This document shows positions 1 to 6,670 of a stretch of 16,881 bases of DNA, in pieces. Origin of the DNA: CAZYTO01 sp964650405 (GTDB lineage: Bacteria > Acidobacteriota > Thermoanaerobaculia > Gp7-AA8); NCBI GenBank assembly GCA_964650405.1, contig CAZYTO010000112.1, forward strand, positions 1-16,881, in the 5' to 3' direction. The notes below the pieces were generated by a model. The model did no database searches. It was not told the DNA's origin and worked only from the letters and a program-made list of their open reading frames with translations. How positions within the stretch are numbered: position 1 is the first letter of the stretch; each line of letters begins with the position of its first letter. The position numbers and the translations under genes are program-made.

Positions 1-1
1 C

Positions 2-70
2 GGCGGTGAGGGTGGCGGCAACCGCGAAGGCGGCGGCAACCAGGGCGGCGGCGAGGGGCAGGGTTCCTAA
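2..70 (+). CDS. C-terminal end of a Gly-rich protein (partial)
   Basis: Frame 2 is open from the window edge to a TAA at 68-70 and encodes a Gly/Asn/Glu/Gln-rich tail built from GGGN and GGGE-like units, ending in Gln-Gly-Ser. A strong rho-independent terminator follows 25 bases later on the same strand, which supports this being the true 3' end of a gene that begins outside the window. Such Gly-rich tails occur on RNA-binding proteins and on secreted or low-complexity proteins. The 22 visible residues do not identify the family. Confidence 0.5.
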   Translation, partial: GGEGGGNREGGGNQGGGEGQGS

Positions 71-95
71 GCCGTTCGACTTTGCGAATTCGGTG

Positions 96-124
96 AAAGC
101 GCCGCCTCCGGGCGGCGCTTTTTT
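96..124 (+). terminator. Rho-independent terminator
   Basis: A perfect 11-bp stem (AAAGCGCCGCC at 96-106, GGCGGCGCTTT at 111-121) closes a TCCG tetraloop and runs into a six-T tract (119-124). It sits just downstream of the plus-strand Gly-rich reading frame and 70 bases before the 3' end of the minus-strand hydrolase gene, so its polarity fits termination of the plus-strand gene. Confidence 0.9.
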
Positions 125-193
125 GTTGTCACTGGTAAACGACGTTACAGATCCGAGATCCCGAACGCGACGAGCAGGTAAGGTGTCGCGCTC

Positions 194-1909
194 TCATACG
201 CGTGTCAGGACCGTCCGGATGACGAGGAACCAGAGCAGCGCAGCGAACGCATGCCAACCAAGCGACAGGTGCCCGATCAGGGGGATGTGCGCAGCAAGCG
301 ACGGCACGAAGAGGGCCGCAGGCCAGACAATGATGGCGATCAGAAGCAGCCAAACGAAAAACGAGACTGCCGCGAGCGCTCCGATCGTTCGGTCATGACG
401 GTTTGTCAGGCACGCTCGCGTTGGTAGCTTGTCTTCCAGGATGAAGTCCGCAAGATCATCCCAGTTTCGCTCGCGGATCGCAGTGCCATGGCTGCCGATG
501 ATGTACTCCGTATCACTTACGACATTTGCCGGGCGCTGCGGCGAGAAGCCATCCCATCCCGCGCCGCCGACGTCAGCGCCGAGCGACGCGAGAAAGCGCG
601 GAAACAGCGCAACAACCCAGTCCGCGTCGGCGACGTAGTTGAGAACGTGCCCTACACGCGCCGGCGTGAAGTCGGACCATGGAAAATCCGTGCGGACTAC
701 GCTGCCAGCGAACACGACGTTCCTGAAATGGCAACCGGAGTAACGGGTGAGCGCCCCGGCGAGCAGGTAGGTCCCGTTGCTGTGACCGATATAGGAGAAG
801 TGTTCCGCATTCGGGAATCGCGCGAGCGCCTCTGTGTACTGCTCCGCGAACCAGCGTACCTTCGCGCGGCGCGTCATTGGGAGCACGAAGGGCAGCATGG
901 CGAAGTAGCCGTACGTCGGCGTGAGGGGCACGATATTGATTCGTCGACGTAGCGCTGCCGCAACGACGTGGCGCGCCACATGCGCCGTCCAGAACCCATA
1001 GTCGCGAATTCCGTGAATGACGAACAACACGTGCTTCACTGTCGGATCGACACTGTCATTCGGGTTCCGTAGCAGGGGGAGACACAACTTCTCGAGCCGG
1101 TCCCGGGGCTCGGTGAGAGCAGTGATCAGTGCGTCACGCCTCGCCTCGCGGAATGGCCCCTTGTATTCAATGACAGATGCGTGGCCGGATCCTGCCACGT
1201 CAAGGTAGAAAAAATCGGAACCGGTCTGCAGGTCGACGTTGTCGTCAGGTGACACGATGTCGTCGATCGTGCCGAGAAGCTGGACGACTGTAATCGGATT
1301 CCGGCTCTTTCTGGTGAGACTAAGCCACTGGATCCGCAAGTCGGTGACGAACGGCTCGCCGCGATGAAGGGCCGCAAAGAATCTGCCGTATCCAGAGATG
1401 CGCACGATGAAGTAGCACAGTTTCAGGAGCCAGACGACGAAAATGTTCGACGTTGGCGCGAAGCTCCAGCCGCGGTTCATTCCGGCAATGAGGATGATCC
1501 GATCGAGACGGTCAGCCCACGGGCAGCCGTTTCGAAGGTTTTTCGCGGCGGGCTCGAAAGGTGCGTCGGCGTTTTCACCGTGAGCATAGATGGCGACTTT
1601 TCGCGCGATGATGCCGCCGCCGCTATACCCTACGAAGACGATGCTCTGATAGGAATGTTGCTCGAGAATGTCTCCGATCAGCTTGATTGCGCGCAGCGTC
1701 GTCTCGACCGGGGGTTCGTTCGACGTCCATCCGCTCCACAGAACCGGCATGTAGACATCAGCGTCCCGCAGGTGTTCCTTGATCGTGTGCTGCACGTCAA
1801 CGAGCCGGCGTGCGCTCGCACCCAGACCATGAAACAAGACTACGAGCGTCGTTGCTTTGGCAGATGGCGAGAACTCGGTCATGACTAGGAGAGTTGCCGG
1901 GCGGTCCAC
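194..1909 (-). CDS. Double alpha/beta-hydrolase with C-terminal membrane hairpin
   Basis: This 571-residue protein contains two alpha/beta-hydrolase folds in tandem. Domain 1 (about 20-265) has an oxyanion segment HGLG near residue 27, a nucleophile elbow GYSGG (Ser96), an acid at Asp216/217 and a GSGH histidine (His243). Domain 2 (about 292-490) repeats the pattern: HGIRD near 299, GHSNG (Ser377), Asp428/430 and GSH (His474). Two hydrophobic segments (about 508-532 and 548-568) would anchor the C-terminus in the membrane. Both triads look intact, so it may be a membrane-bound esterase or lipase-like enzyme; the substrate is unknown. The GTG at 1909 follows a purine-rich stretch; an ATG at 1882 (residue 10) is an alternative start. 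Its wobble positions are visibly less GC-rich than those of the metabolic genes to the right (32 of 60 G+C at 421-480 against 43 of 60 at 10261-10320, counted by eye). It may be distally co-transcribed with the next two minus-strand genes, although a 192-base gap separates them. Confidence 0.85.
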   Translation of the reverse strand: MDRPATLLVMTEFSPSAKATTLVVLFHGLGASARRLVDVQHTIKEHLRDADVYMPVLWSGWTSNEPPVETTLRAIKLIGDILEQHSYQSIVFVGYSGGGIIARKVAIYAHGENADAPFEPAAKNLRNGCPWADRLDRIILIAGMNRGWSFAPTSNIFVVWLLKLCYFIVRISGYGRFFAALHRGEPFVTDLRIQWLSLTRKSRNPITVVQLLGTIDDIVSPDDNVDLQTGSDFFYLDVAGSGHASVIEYKGPFREARRDALITALTEPRDRLEKLCLPLLRNPNDSVDPTVKHVLFVIHGIRDYGFWTAHVARHVVAAALRRRINIVPLTPTYGYFAMLPFVLPMTRRAKVRWFAEQYTEALARFPNAEHFSYIGHSNGTYLLAGALTRYSGCHFRNVVFAGSVVRTDFPWSDFTPARVGHVLNYVADADWVVALFPRFLASLGADVGGAGWDGFSPQRPANVVSDTEYIIGSHGTAIRERNWDDLADFILEDKLPTRACLTNRHDRTIGALAAVSFFVWLLLIAIIVWPAALFVPSLAAHIPLIGHLSLGWHAFAALLWFLVIRTVLTRV

Positions 1910-2101
1910 TCCCTACCCTATACCGCCGCTCTCCAAGATCGCTGAACCTGGATGACACGTGCGTCGAGTCAAACAATTACCGCAGTCAGACGGGGGAGCA
2001 ATTGTCGTTCGGACGCGTTGGTCGAAAGCCGGTCGAATTGGCGCTGCGCGAGATCCTCGCAGGCTCGGCGGGCTCACGACGCGCCTGAGCGAGTGGGAGC
2101 C
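1910..2101. other. Intergenic gap, no convincing gene
   Basis: These 192 bases separate two minus-strand genes. A short plus-strand frame (1894-2088) is open but has no Shine-Dalgarno and no recognisable motif. On the minus strand a TATAGGGTAGGGA stretch lies directly before the hydrolase GTG and could be a weak -10 region or a purine-rich ribosome-binding stretch. No terminator hairpin was found. Confidence 0.4.
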
Positions 2102-2551
2102 CTACCCCGCGAACTGCCGCAGGTGGTGGTCGATGTGCTTGTACATCGTCGTGCCCCACTCGTCGCCGGAGAGCTTGCCGAAGAAGCCGTGCGTCTGCGT
2201 TGCCGCCGCGGCTTTTCCCTGCTGGACGAAACGCTGGATGAGGCCCACCAGCCGGGCCTTCTCCTTCGCGAAGTCGCGCTCATCCGCGATGACGAAGGAG
2301 GGATCGGTGGGGCCGTTCCTGCTGAACGGTTTGGGGCCGAGCAGCGTGGAACGGAGGAACGGCATGAGCAGCTTGCCGATGAATCTCTGCTTCATTGGGC
2401 GGTCGCCGGTGCCGGACTCCAATGCGGTCGCGCAATGGCAGAGCATCTGGGCAGGGTTCATCTTTCCCCACTGACGGGGAGCTTCCGGAGTGAGAGCGGC
2501 AATCCGCTCGAGCATCTCGCTACGATCAGCATCGTCGAAGAGACTTTTCAT
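2102..2551 (-). CDS. DUF1569 / DinB-like putative metal-binding protein
   Basis: The 149-residue protein starts with MKSLFD and carries the WGKMNPAQMLCHCA block typical of DUF1569, a branch of the DinB/YfiT-like four-helix bundle superfamily. Possible metal ligands are the His in the LCHC segment (about residue 39) and the C-terminal HxxxH (about 139 and 143, in HIDHH). DinB-like proteins include thiol-dependent transferases, but no reaction is established for this branch, so the function is unknown. The ATG at 2551 is chosen over the in-frame GTG at 2557 because GAGGAG ends five bases before it and overlaps the GTG region. It lies 29 bases downstream of the small membrane protein gene, so the two probably form an operon. 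Confidence 0.82.
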   Translation of the reverse strand: MKSLFDDADRSEMLERIAALTPEAPRQWGKMNPAQMLCHCATALESGTGDRPMKQRFIGKLLMPFLRSTLLGPKPFSRNGPTDPSFVIADERDFAKEKARLVGLIQRFVQQGKAAAATQTHGFFGKLSGDEWGTTMYKHIDHHLRQFAG

Positions 2552-2580
2552 AAACACTCCTCTCGAAAGGAACCGGCGGC

Positions 2581-3033
2581 TCAGAACGCCGTCGCGTGAG
2601 GCATGGTGCCGGTGAATGGCGTGCGGCCGCCGTCGTGCAGCAGGTCATTGCCGAGGGTCTCCCGGACTTCGAGATAGATTCCGGCGGTGTGGGTGAAGTG
2701 CAGCCGCAGGCGCGGACCGAAGAACGTGCTGCGCGTCTCGATCCGGATGTCGCTCCAGGGAATGAAGAGCGGCTGGTGCGCTGTGCGGAAGAGGCGGGGC
2801 ATGGCCAGGTAGAGGCCGCGGTCGCCGGCGCCGATGGTGAGGATGTTGTTGTAGCGGGTGATGGCGCCGAGCCGTCCGCTTTGCCAGCGGTGGAGGGAGG
2901 GCGGGCCCGGCTCCCGGGTGCGGTAGCGCTCCGCCAGTTCCCACCAGCCCCCGATGGCGCTCACGAGAAACGCGGTGGCGAACCAGGACCCGGCGAAGAG
3001 CACGGCGAAGGCGATGATCTCGAGGCTGCTCAC
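2581..3033 (-). CDS. Small N-terminally anchored protein of unknown function
   Basis: This 150-residue protein has one N-terminal hydrophobic helix (about residues 5-28), a charged WWELAERYR segment, and a soluble beta-rich domain (about 55-145) with the phrases LFIPWSDI and FGPRLRLHF. The pattern of a membrane anchor followed by a small PH-like or GRAM-like beta fold is seen in many uncharacterised bacterial proteins, but I do not recognise a named family. The start is GTG at 3033; no upstream ATG is possible because an in-frame TAA occurs a few codons earlier. Shine-Dalgarno complementarity is weak. It is divergent from the CreD-like gene (121-base shared upstream region) and is probably first in an operon with the DUF1569 gene. 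Confidence 0.7.
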   Translation of the reverse strand: MSSLEIIAFAVLFAGSWFATAFLVSAIGGWWELAERYRTREPGPPSLHRWQSGRLGAITRYNNILTIGAGDRGLYLAMPRLFRTAHQPLFIPWSDIRIETRSTFFGPRLRLHFTHTAGIYLEVRETLGNDLLHDGGRTPFTGTMPHATAF

Positions 3034-3139
3034 GCTGCTTATCCGCTGCCCATCCTGGGGCCGTCATGCTAACGCCTTTGCCACGACTTTGCCTCATTTC
3101 CGCCCTTCGCCTGCCGCACGCCGTTCCTATCGTTGCAGC

Positions 3140-3144
3140 GGAGG
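3140..3144 (+). promoter_or_regulatory. Shine-Dalgarno of the CreD-like gene
   Basis: GGAGG lies ten bases before the ATG at 3155 and settles the start inside a reading frame that stays open far upstream (from 2954). Confidence 0.7.
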
Positions 3145-3154
3145 GAAGAACCGC

Positions 3155-4381
3155 ATGGTCCGTAACGTGCTCGCCGCAATCGCCATCTTTCTCTGCACCT
3201 CTCTCGGCTGGTTGGTCCTCGGCATGTCCATCGCCGCGCGCACCGCCGACGCCGGCACGGACCTCGGCCCGCGCGTCGAGTCGACCTGGGGCGCGCCGCA
3301 GGTTCAGAAGCCGCCGGCCGCCTTCACGACGCACGAGTACGAGAGGGTGGTCGAGACGAACGCGACTTCCGATGGGAAGAGGGTGGTCACGGAGACCGTC
3401 GACGTGCCGCTGTCGCTCGAGAGCAGCAGCCTTCGCGTCGCGCTGGCGCTGGAGCAGCGGCAGAAGGGCCTGCTCTGGTTCCCGACCTACCGCGCCGGCT
3501 TCCACGGCGACTACGTCTTCCGCAACACCACGGACCGCGACGAGATCACGGTCCGGCTTCCGTTCCCGGCGCCGGAGGCGATCTACGACGACCTCGTCCT
3601 GCGCGTCGACGGCCAGCCGGTGCCGCTGACGACGGCCAAGGATGCGGTCTCGGCGACGATCAAGCGCCCGCCCGGCACGCCGTTCCGGCTGGAAACGGGC
3701 TATCGCTCGCAGGGGATGCGGACGTGGAACTACTCGTTCGGGGAAGGAGTGTCGCAGGTGAAGGATTTCACCCTGGAGATGACCACGGACTTCTCCGCCG
3801 TCGACTTCCCGCAGGGCACCATCTCGCCGACGGAGAAGAAGGTCGTGCCGGGCGGCTGGCTCCTGACCTGAAAATACACGAACATCGTCTCCGGCTACGG
3901 CATCGGCATGGCCATGCCGGAGAAGCTGCAGCCCGGGCCGCTGGCAGGGCGGATCAGCTTCTTCGCGCCGGTCTCGCTCCTCTTCTTTTTCTTCTTCATG
4001 TTCGTCATCGCGGCGTTGCGCGGGATCCAGCTTCATCCCATGCACTACTTCTTCCTGGCCACGTCGTTCTTCGCCTTCCACCTGCTGCTGGCGTACTTGG
4101 CCGACCTCATCTCCATCCACCTCGCCTTCGCCGTCAGCTCCGCCGTGTCGATCTTTCTCGTGGTGAGCTACCTGCGCATCGTCGTCAATCCGCGCTTCGC
4201 CTGGCGCGAGGCGGCCCTGGCCCAGGTCGTCTACCTCGTCCTCTTCTCCTACGCGTTCTTCTTCAAGGGCTTCACCGGCCTGGCCATCACCATCGGTGCG
4301 ATCGCCAGCCTGTTCGTGGCCATGCAAGCCACGGCGCGGACGAACTGGCGGGGGAGGGAGGAAGCGGCAGCGGCCGTGTAG
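3155..4381 (+). pseudogene. CreD-like inner-membrane protein gene, interrupted by one in-frame TGA
   Basis: Read through the TGA at 3869-3871 (codon 239), the frame encodes a protein of 408 codons with CreD-family architecture. It has an N-terminal membrane helix (about 5-25), a large beta-rich periplasmic part (about 30-260) containing YVFRNTTDRD, then PEKLQPGPLAGRISFFAP and several C-terminal membrane helices (from about 267 on, including the Phe-rich LLFFFFFMFV). The same frame continues on both sides of the stop without any shift. The local phrase LLT-stop-KYTN is where I would expect LLTWKYTN, so a single TGG to TGA change explains it. The truncated product would lose all C-terminal membrane segments and is unlikely to work. 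CreD proteins are envelope-integrity factors, induced with beta-lactamase in some bacteria. A sequencing or assembly error, or a recent nonsense mutation, are both possible. Confidence 0.8.
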
Positions 4382-4418
4382 CCGGGCGGACGGCGGCGAG
4401 CGCACGGGTGCGCGGCCG

Positions 4419-5033
4419 TCATTCCCCCTTCACATGGGCCGTGACGATCACGGCGTAGCCGTGTACCACGTTCGACCCGGCGTATGTCTCCTGGTCAATG
4501 ACTTCGACGCAGATCCCGACTCCATCCGTGGACGAGAAGCAGCGCTCGATCTTGACCCTGGCGGAGGCCTTCCAATCGCGTGCGCGCTGGAGACGCTGCA
4601 CGACGTGCGTCCAGGGATCGTCGGAGTCGAGCTTTTGGGAAATGAAGGGGGAGTCGAAGGAGTAGTAGCCGGGTTTCTCGTCCGGAAGGCGTGTGCCGAG
4701 GTCCAGCCAAAAGGGAGATAGCGTCAGCGAGGCGACAGGGGACGAATGGAGCTCCACGACGTTGTCCCGAGGTGGCGAGCCGTCGTTGTCGTTCGAGAGC
4801 GGTACCTTCGTGTCCTGCTTCAGAAGATAGACCAGCCACGCGTCGCTTGGCCCGAGCCGGAGGGAGACGGAAGGCTTACCGGGTGTCAGGCCGAGTAGCT
4901 CTGCCAGCGAGCTCGCCGCCTCTCCCCGGAGCACGATCGTCTTCTCGACGGCATCGGGAGCGCGAGCCGCGAAGATCGGTGTGACCGCGAAGAGGCCTGA
5001 GAGGATTACCGAAAGGATGCGAGGTACTTTCAT
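4419..5033 (-). CDS. Secreted protein of unknown function
   Basis: The 204-residue product begins with a clear Sec signal peptide: Lys and Arg at the start, a hydrophobic core at residues 6-20, and a likely cleavage site after IFA near residue 22. The mature part is rich in beta-forming residues, with WLVYLL near 66-71, an acidic NDNDG turn near 81-85, and two cysteines at 165 and 175 that could form a disulfide in the periplasm. I recognise no family. The ATG at 5033 has GAGGG a few bases upstream. The gene converges with the CreD-like gene (37 bases between the ends), and its upstream region holds a palindrome that could be an operator. It appears to be a single-gene transcript. Confidence 0.72.
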   Translation of the reverse strand: MKVPRILSVILSGLFAVTPIFAARAPDAVEKTIVLRGEAASSLAELLGLTPGKPSVSLRLGPSDAWLVYLLKQDTKVPLSNDNDGSPPRDNVVELHSSPVASLTLSPFWLDLGTRLPDEKPGYYSFDSPFISQKLDSDDPWTHVVQRLQRARDWKASARVKIERCFSSTDGVGICVEVIDQETYAGSNVVHGYAVIVTAHVKGE

Positions 5034-5199
5034 CTGCCCTCGGTCGGATTCGTCTTCCGCCGGCTCGCCGTACGAACGCCGTCAGATCCTCTGCCGGCCG
5101 GACTGATGAGCGAGCACGTGACCGTCATTATCCGCCAACTGTCCAGTCCGCAGCGCCAATCGGAGCTCGGCTCGCCGCGCTCGGGGCCAGATCTTCTGC

Positions 5200-5215
5200 T
5201 TTCTAATGTTAGAAA
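5200..5215. promoter_or_regulatory. Palindrome, candidate operator
   Basis: TTTCTAATGTTAGAAA is a perfect dyad with 7-bp arms around TG, in the only AT-rich patch of this spacer. The half-site TTAGAA (5209-5214) recurs at 5231-5236, exactly 22 bp away, about two helical turns. It lies 167 bases upstream of the secreted-protein start codon. Size and spacing fit a dimeric regulator, but no regulator gene is adjacent. Confidence 0.4.
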
Positions 5216-5332
5216 TCGATACAACAAGAATTAGAACGGGCAGAGGCGCGCCGAAGCTATCTCGCTGAAAGGAAATGACCTGCTCGTGCGATGAGGCTGG
5301 CAGTCTGCTTGCGATGAGAGGCGAGTGCGTTT

Positions 5333-5436
5333 GATCGGGCGCGGCGTTCCTTCAATTACTTCCGCTCTTTTCCTACCTCATCTCCTCAGGTTCACCTCTC
5401 CAAACCGCTCACCCCAGTTTCGCGCCGCGCCCGATC
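5333..5436. repeat. 14-bp inverted repeat enclosing a 76-base pyrimidine-rich interior
   Basis: GATCGGGCGCGGCG (5333-5346) is the exact reverse complement of 5423-5436. The enclosed 76 bases are strongly pyrimidine-rich on the plus strand. As RNA from the minus strand this would be a long helix closing a purine-rich loop just downstream of the diguanylate cyclase stop codon. It could be a 3' UTR structure or the remains of a small inverted-repeat element. Confidence 0.5.
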
Positions 5437-5462
5437 GAGCGGAGCTCTTCAGCCTTCGCCCC

Positions 5463-6584
5463 TTACTCCCCCGTCCCGCTCGCCGCTCGGCCTTCTCCGC
5501 TCGCCTCACTCGCCGGCAGCACGATCCTTCCCCGTCCTGCCTGTTTCGCTTCGTACAGGCGCTGGTCGGCGCGGGCCAGGAGCGCGTCTTCGCCCTCGCC
5601 GTCGGCGGGCCAGGCGGCGACGCCCATGCTGATGGTCGTGTGGATGGGTGCGTCGACGGACAGCGCGGCGTGGAACCGGCCGAGGCGCTCGATCGTCGCG
5701 GCGGGGTCGGCGTCCGGAAACAGCATGAGGAACTCGTCGCCGCCGAAGCGCGCCAGGACGTCGCTGCTGCGGAAGGTGTGACGGAGTGCATCGGCGATGG
5801 AGCAGAGCACGGCGTCACCCGAGGCATGGCCGTAGCCGTCGTTGATGAACTTGAAGTGATCGACGTCAGCCAGGGCCAGGACGAGCGGGTGGCCGGTGCG
5901 GCGCGCCGTGGCCAGGGCCTCTTCCAGGCGTTTTTCGGCGTAGCGGCGGTTGACCAGCCCGGTCAGGGAGTCGTGGACGGAGTCGCTCCAGTAACGGCGT
6001 GACGTGTTGATGATCGCCACGTTCACGGCCGTGGCCACGGCCAGCAGGGCGAAGCGGGTGAACTGAATGGCCCAGGAGAAGTCGCCGAAGAGCGTGTGGT
6101 CCGGCGACGGTTGGTTGAGGTCGAATCGCGCCACGATCCACAAGACCACCAGCGCATATTGCAGGATGGCCACCGCGCCGGTGAGCAGCGCCAGACGCGC
6201 GTTCTGCCGCAGGCAGGTGAGGGAGAGAAAGAGCACGGTGACGGTGAAGAACGCGCGACTGTTCGTCACCGCCAGCGGGCGCGCGGTCAGCGCCAGGCCG
6301 ATGTTCACGAGGTTCAACACGGTGATGTCGAACAGACACGACGCGGCGCTCAACCATCGAAGCGGCGTCCGGCTCCGCCGAAGGAACAGGAGCTCGACCA
6401 CTCCGGCCACGAGTAGGGCGCCGTATCCGGTCACGTAGACCGGAGTGGGAAACGACGGCGCCAGCGAAACGGTGACCGCCCCGGCGCCCGACACGAGAAG
6501 GCGCATCTGCGCGGCCCGCACCTCTCCCTCGCGCGCCAGCTCGCGCTCGGCTTCCGGCGGGTCCCATCCGCGGTTGGGCTGCAT
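5463..6584 (-). CDS. Membrane-bound diguanylate cyclase (GGDEF)
   Basis: The 373-residue protein should make cyclic di-GMP from two GTP. Residues 27-195 contain about six hydrophobic helices, forming an N-terminal membrane sensor without a recognised named domain. The GGDEF domain follows (about 200-360), opening with DSLTGLVNRR at 205 and carrying the metal and nucleotide residues around Asp240 and Asp242. An intact GGDEF signature lies at 281-285, with an RSSD inhibitory I-site at 272-275, five residues upstream, so product inhibition is expected. The Ser/Gly/Glu-rich C-terminal tail is low in complexity. The ATG at 6584 is preceded by a GA-repeat that could serve as a weak Shine-Dalgarno. 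It diverges from the Asp-box protein gene with an 86-base shared upstream region. No EAL or HD-GYP domain is present, so this is a pure synthase. Confidence 0.93.
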   Translation of the reverse strand: MQPNRGWDPPEAERELAREGEVRAAQMRLLVSGAGAVTVSLAPSFPTPVYVTGYGALLVAGVVELLFLRRSRTPLRWLSAASCLFDITVLNLVNIGLALTARPLAVTNSRAFFTVTVLFLSLTCLRQNARLALLTGAVAILQYALVVLWIVARFDLNQPSPDHTLFGDFSWAIQFTRFALLAVATAVNVAIINTSRRYWSDSVHDSLTGLVNRRYAEKRLEEALATARRTGHPLVLALADVDHFKFINDGYGHASGDAVLCSIADALRHTFRSSDVLARFGGDEFLMLFPDADPAATIERLGRFHAALSVDAPIHTTISMGVAAWPADGEGEDALLARADQRLYEAKQAGRGRIVLPASEASGEGRAASGTGE

Positions 6585-6634
6585 CTCTCTCTCTTCGGTC
6601 AGCCAACGTTTAGCCGGCAGTTAGATGATATCTG

Positions 6635-6662
6635 CTGACCGTTACCGGTGTTCCGCTAAGAT
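6635..6662 (+). promoter_or_regulatory. Candidate promoter, possibly leaderless
   Basis: CTGACC (6635-6640) and TAAGAT (6657-6662) are spaced by 16 bp. The -10-like box ends eight bases before the ATG at 6671, and no Shine-Dalgarno is present, so transcription would start at or just before the start codon. Confidence 0.4.
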
Positions 6663-6670
6663 TCGCTCCC

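Larger units (their letters stand above)
5034..5462. other. 429-base region without a supported gene
   Basis: This spacer separates the 3' end of the diguanylate cyclase gene from the start of the secreted-protein gene, both on the minus strand. It contains an AT-rich patch with a perfect palindrome (5200-5215), a repeated 9-mer TGCGATGAG (5287-5295 and 5310-5318), and a 14-bp inverted repeat spanning 5333-5436 with a pyrimidine-rich interior. Short open frames here lack a start signal and overlap real genes. Confidence 0.6.

Noticed and set aside
1894..2088. A small plus-strand gene between the hydrolase and DUF1569 genes
   Set aside because: There is no ribosome-binding site or motif, and it overlaps the start of the hydrolase gene.
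3869..3871. TGA read as selenocysteine or as tryptophan by a recoded genetic code
   Set aside because: TGA is used as a normal stop by other genes here (for example the mutase, DUF1569-neighbour and E1 genes), and the family context expects Trp, so a TGG to TGA change is simpler.
2645..4405. A 586-codon minus-strand frame across the small membrane protein gene and the CreD-like gene
   Set aside because: It is highly Arg/Glu/His-rich low complexity, overlaps better-supported genes on both strands, and has no recognisable domain.
5030..5227. A 65-codon minus-strand frame upstream of the secreted-protein gene
   Set aside because: It overlaps the start of that gene, has no Shine-Dalgarno, and its composition is that of random GC-rich sequence.
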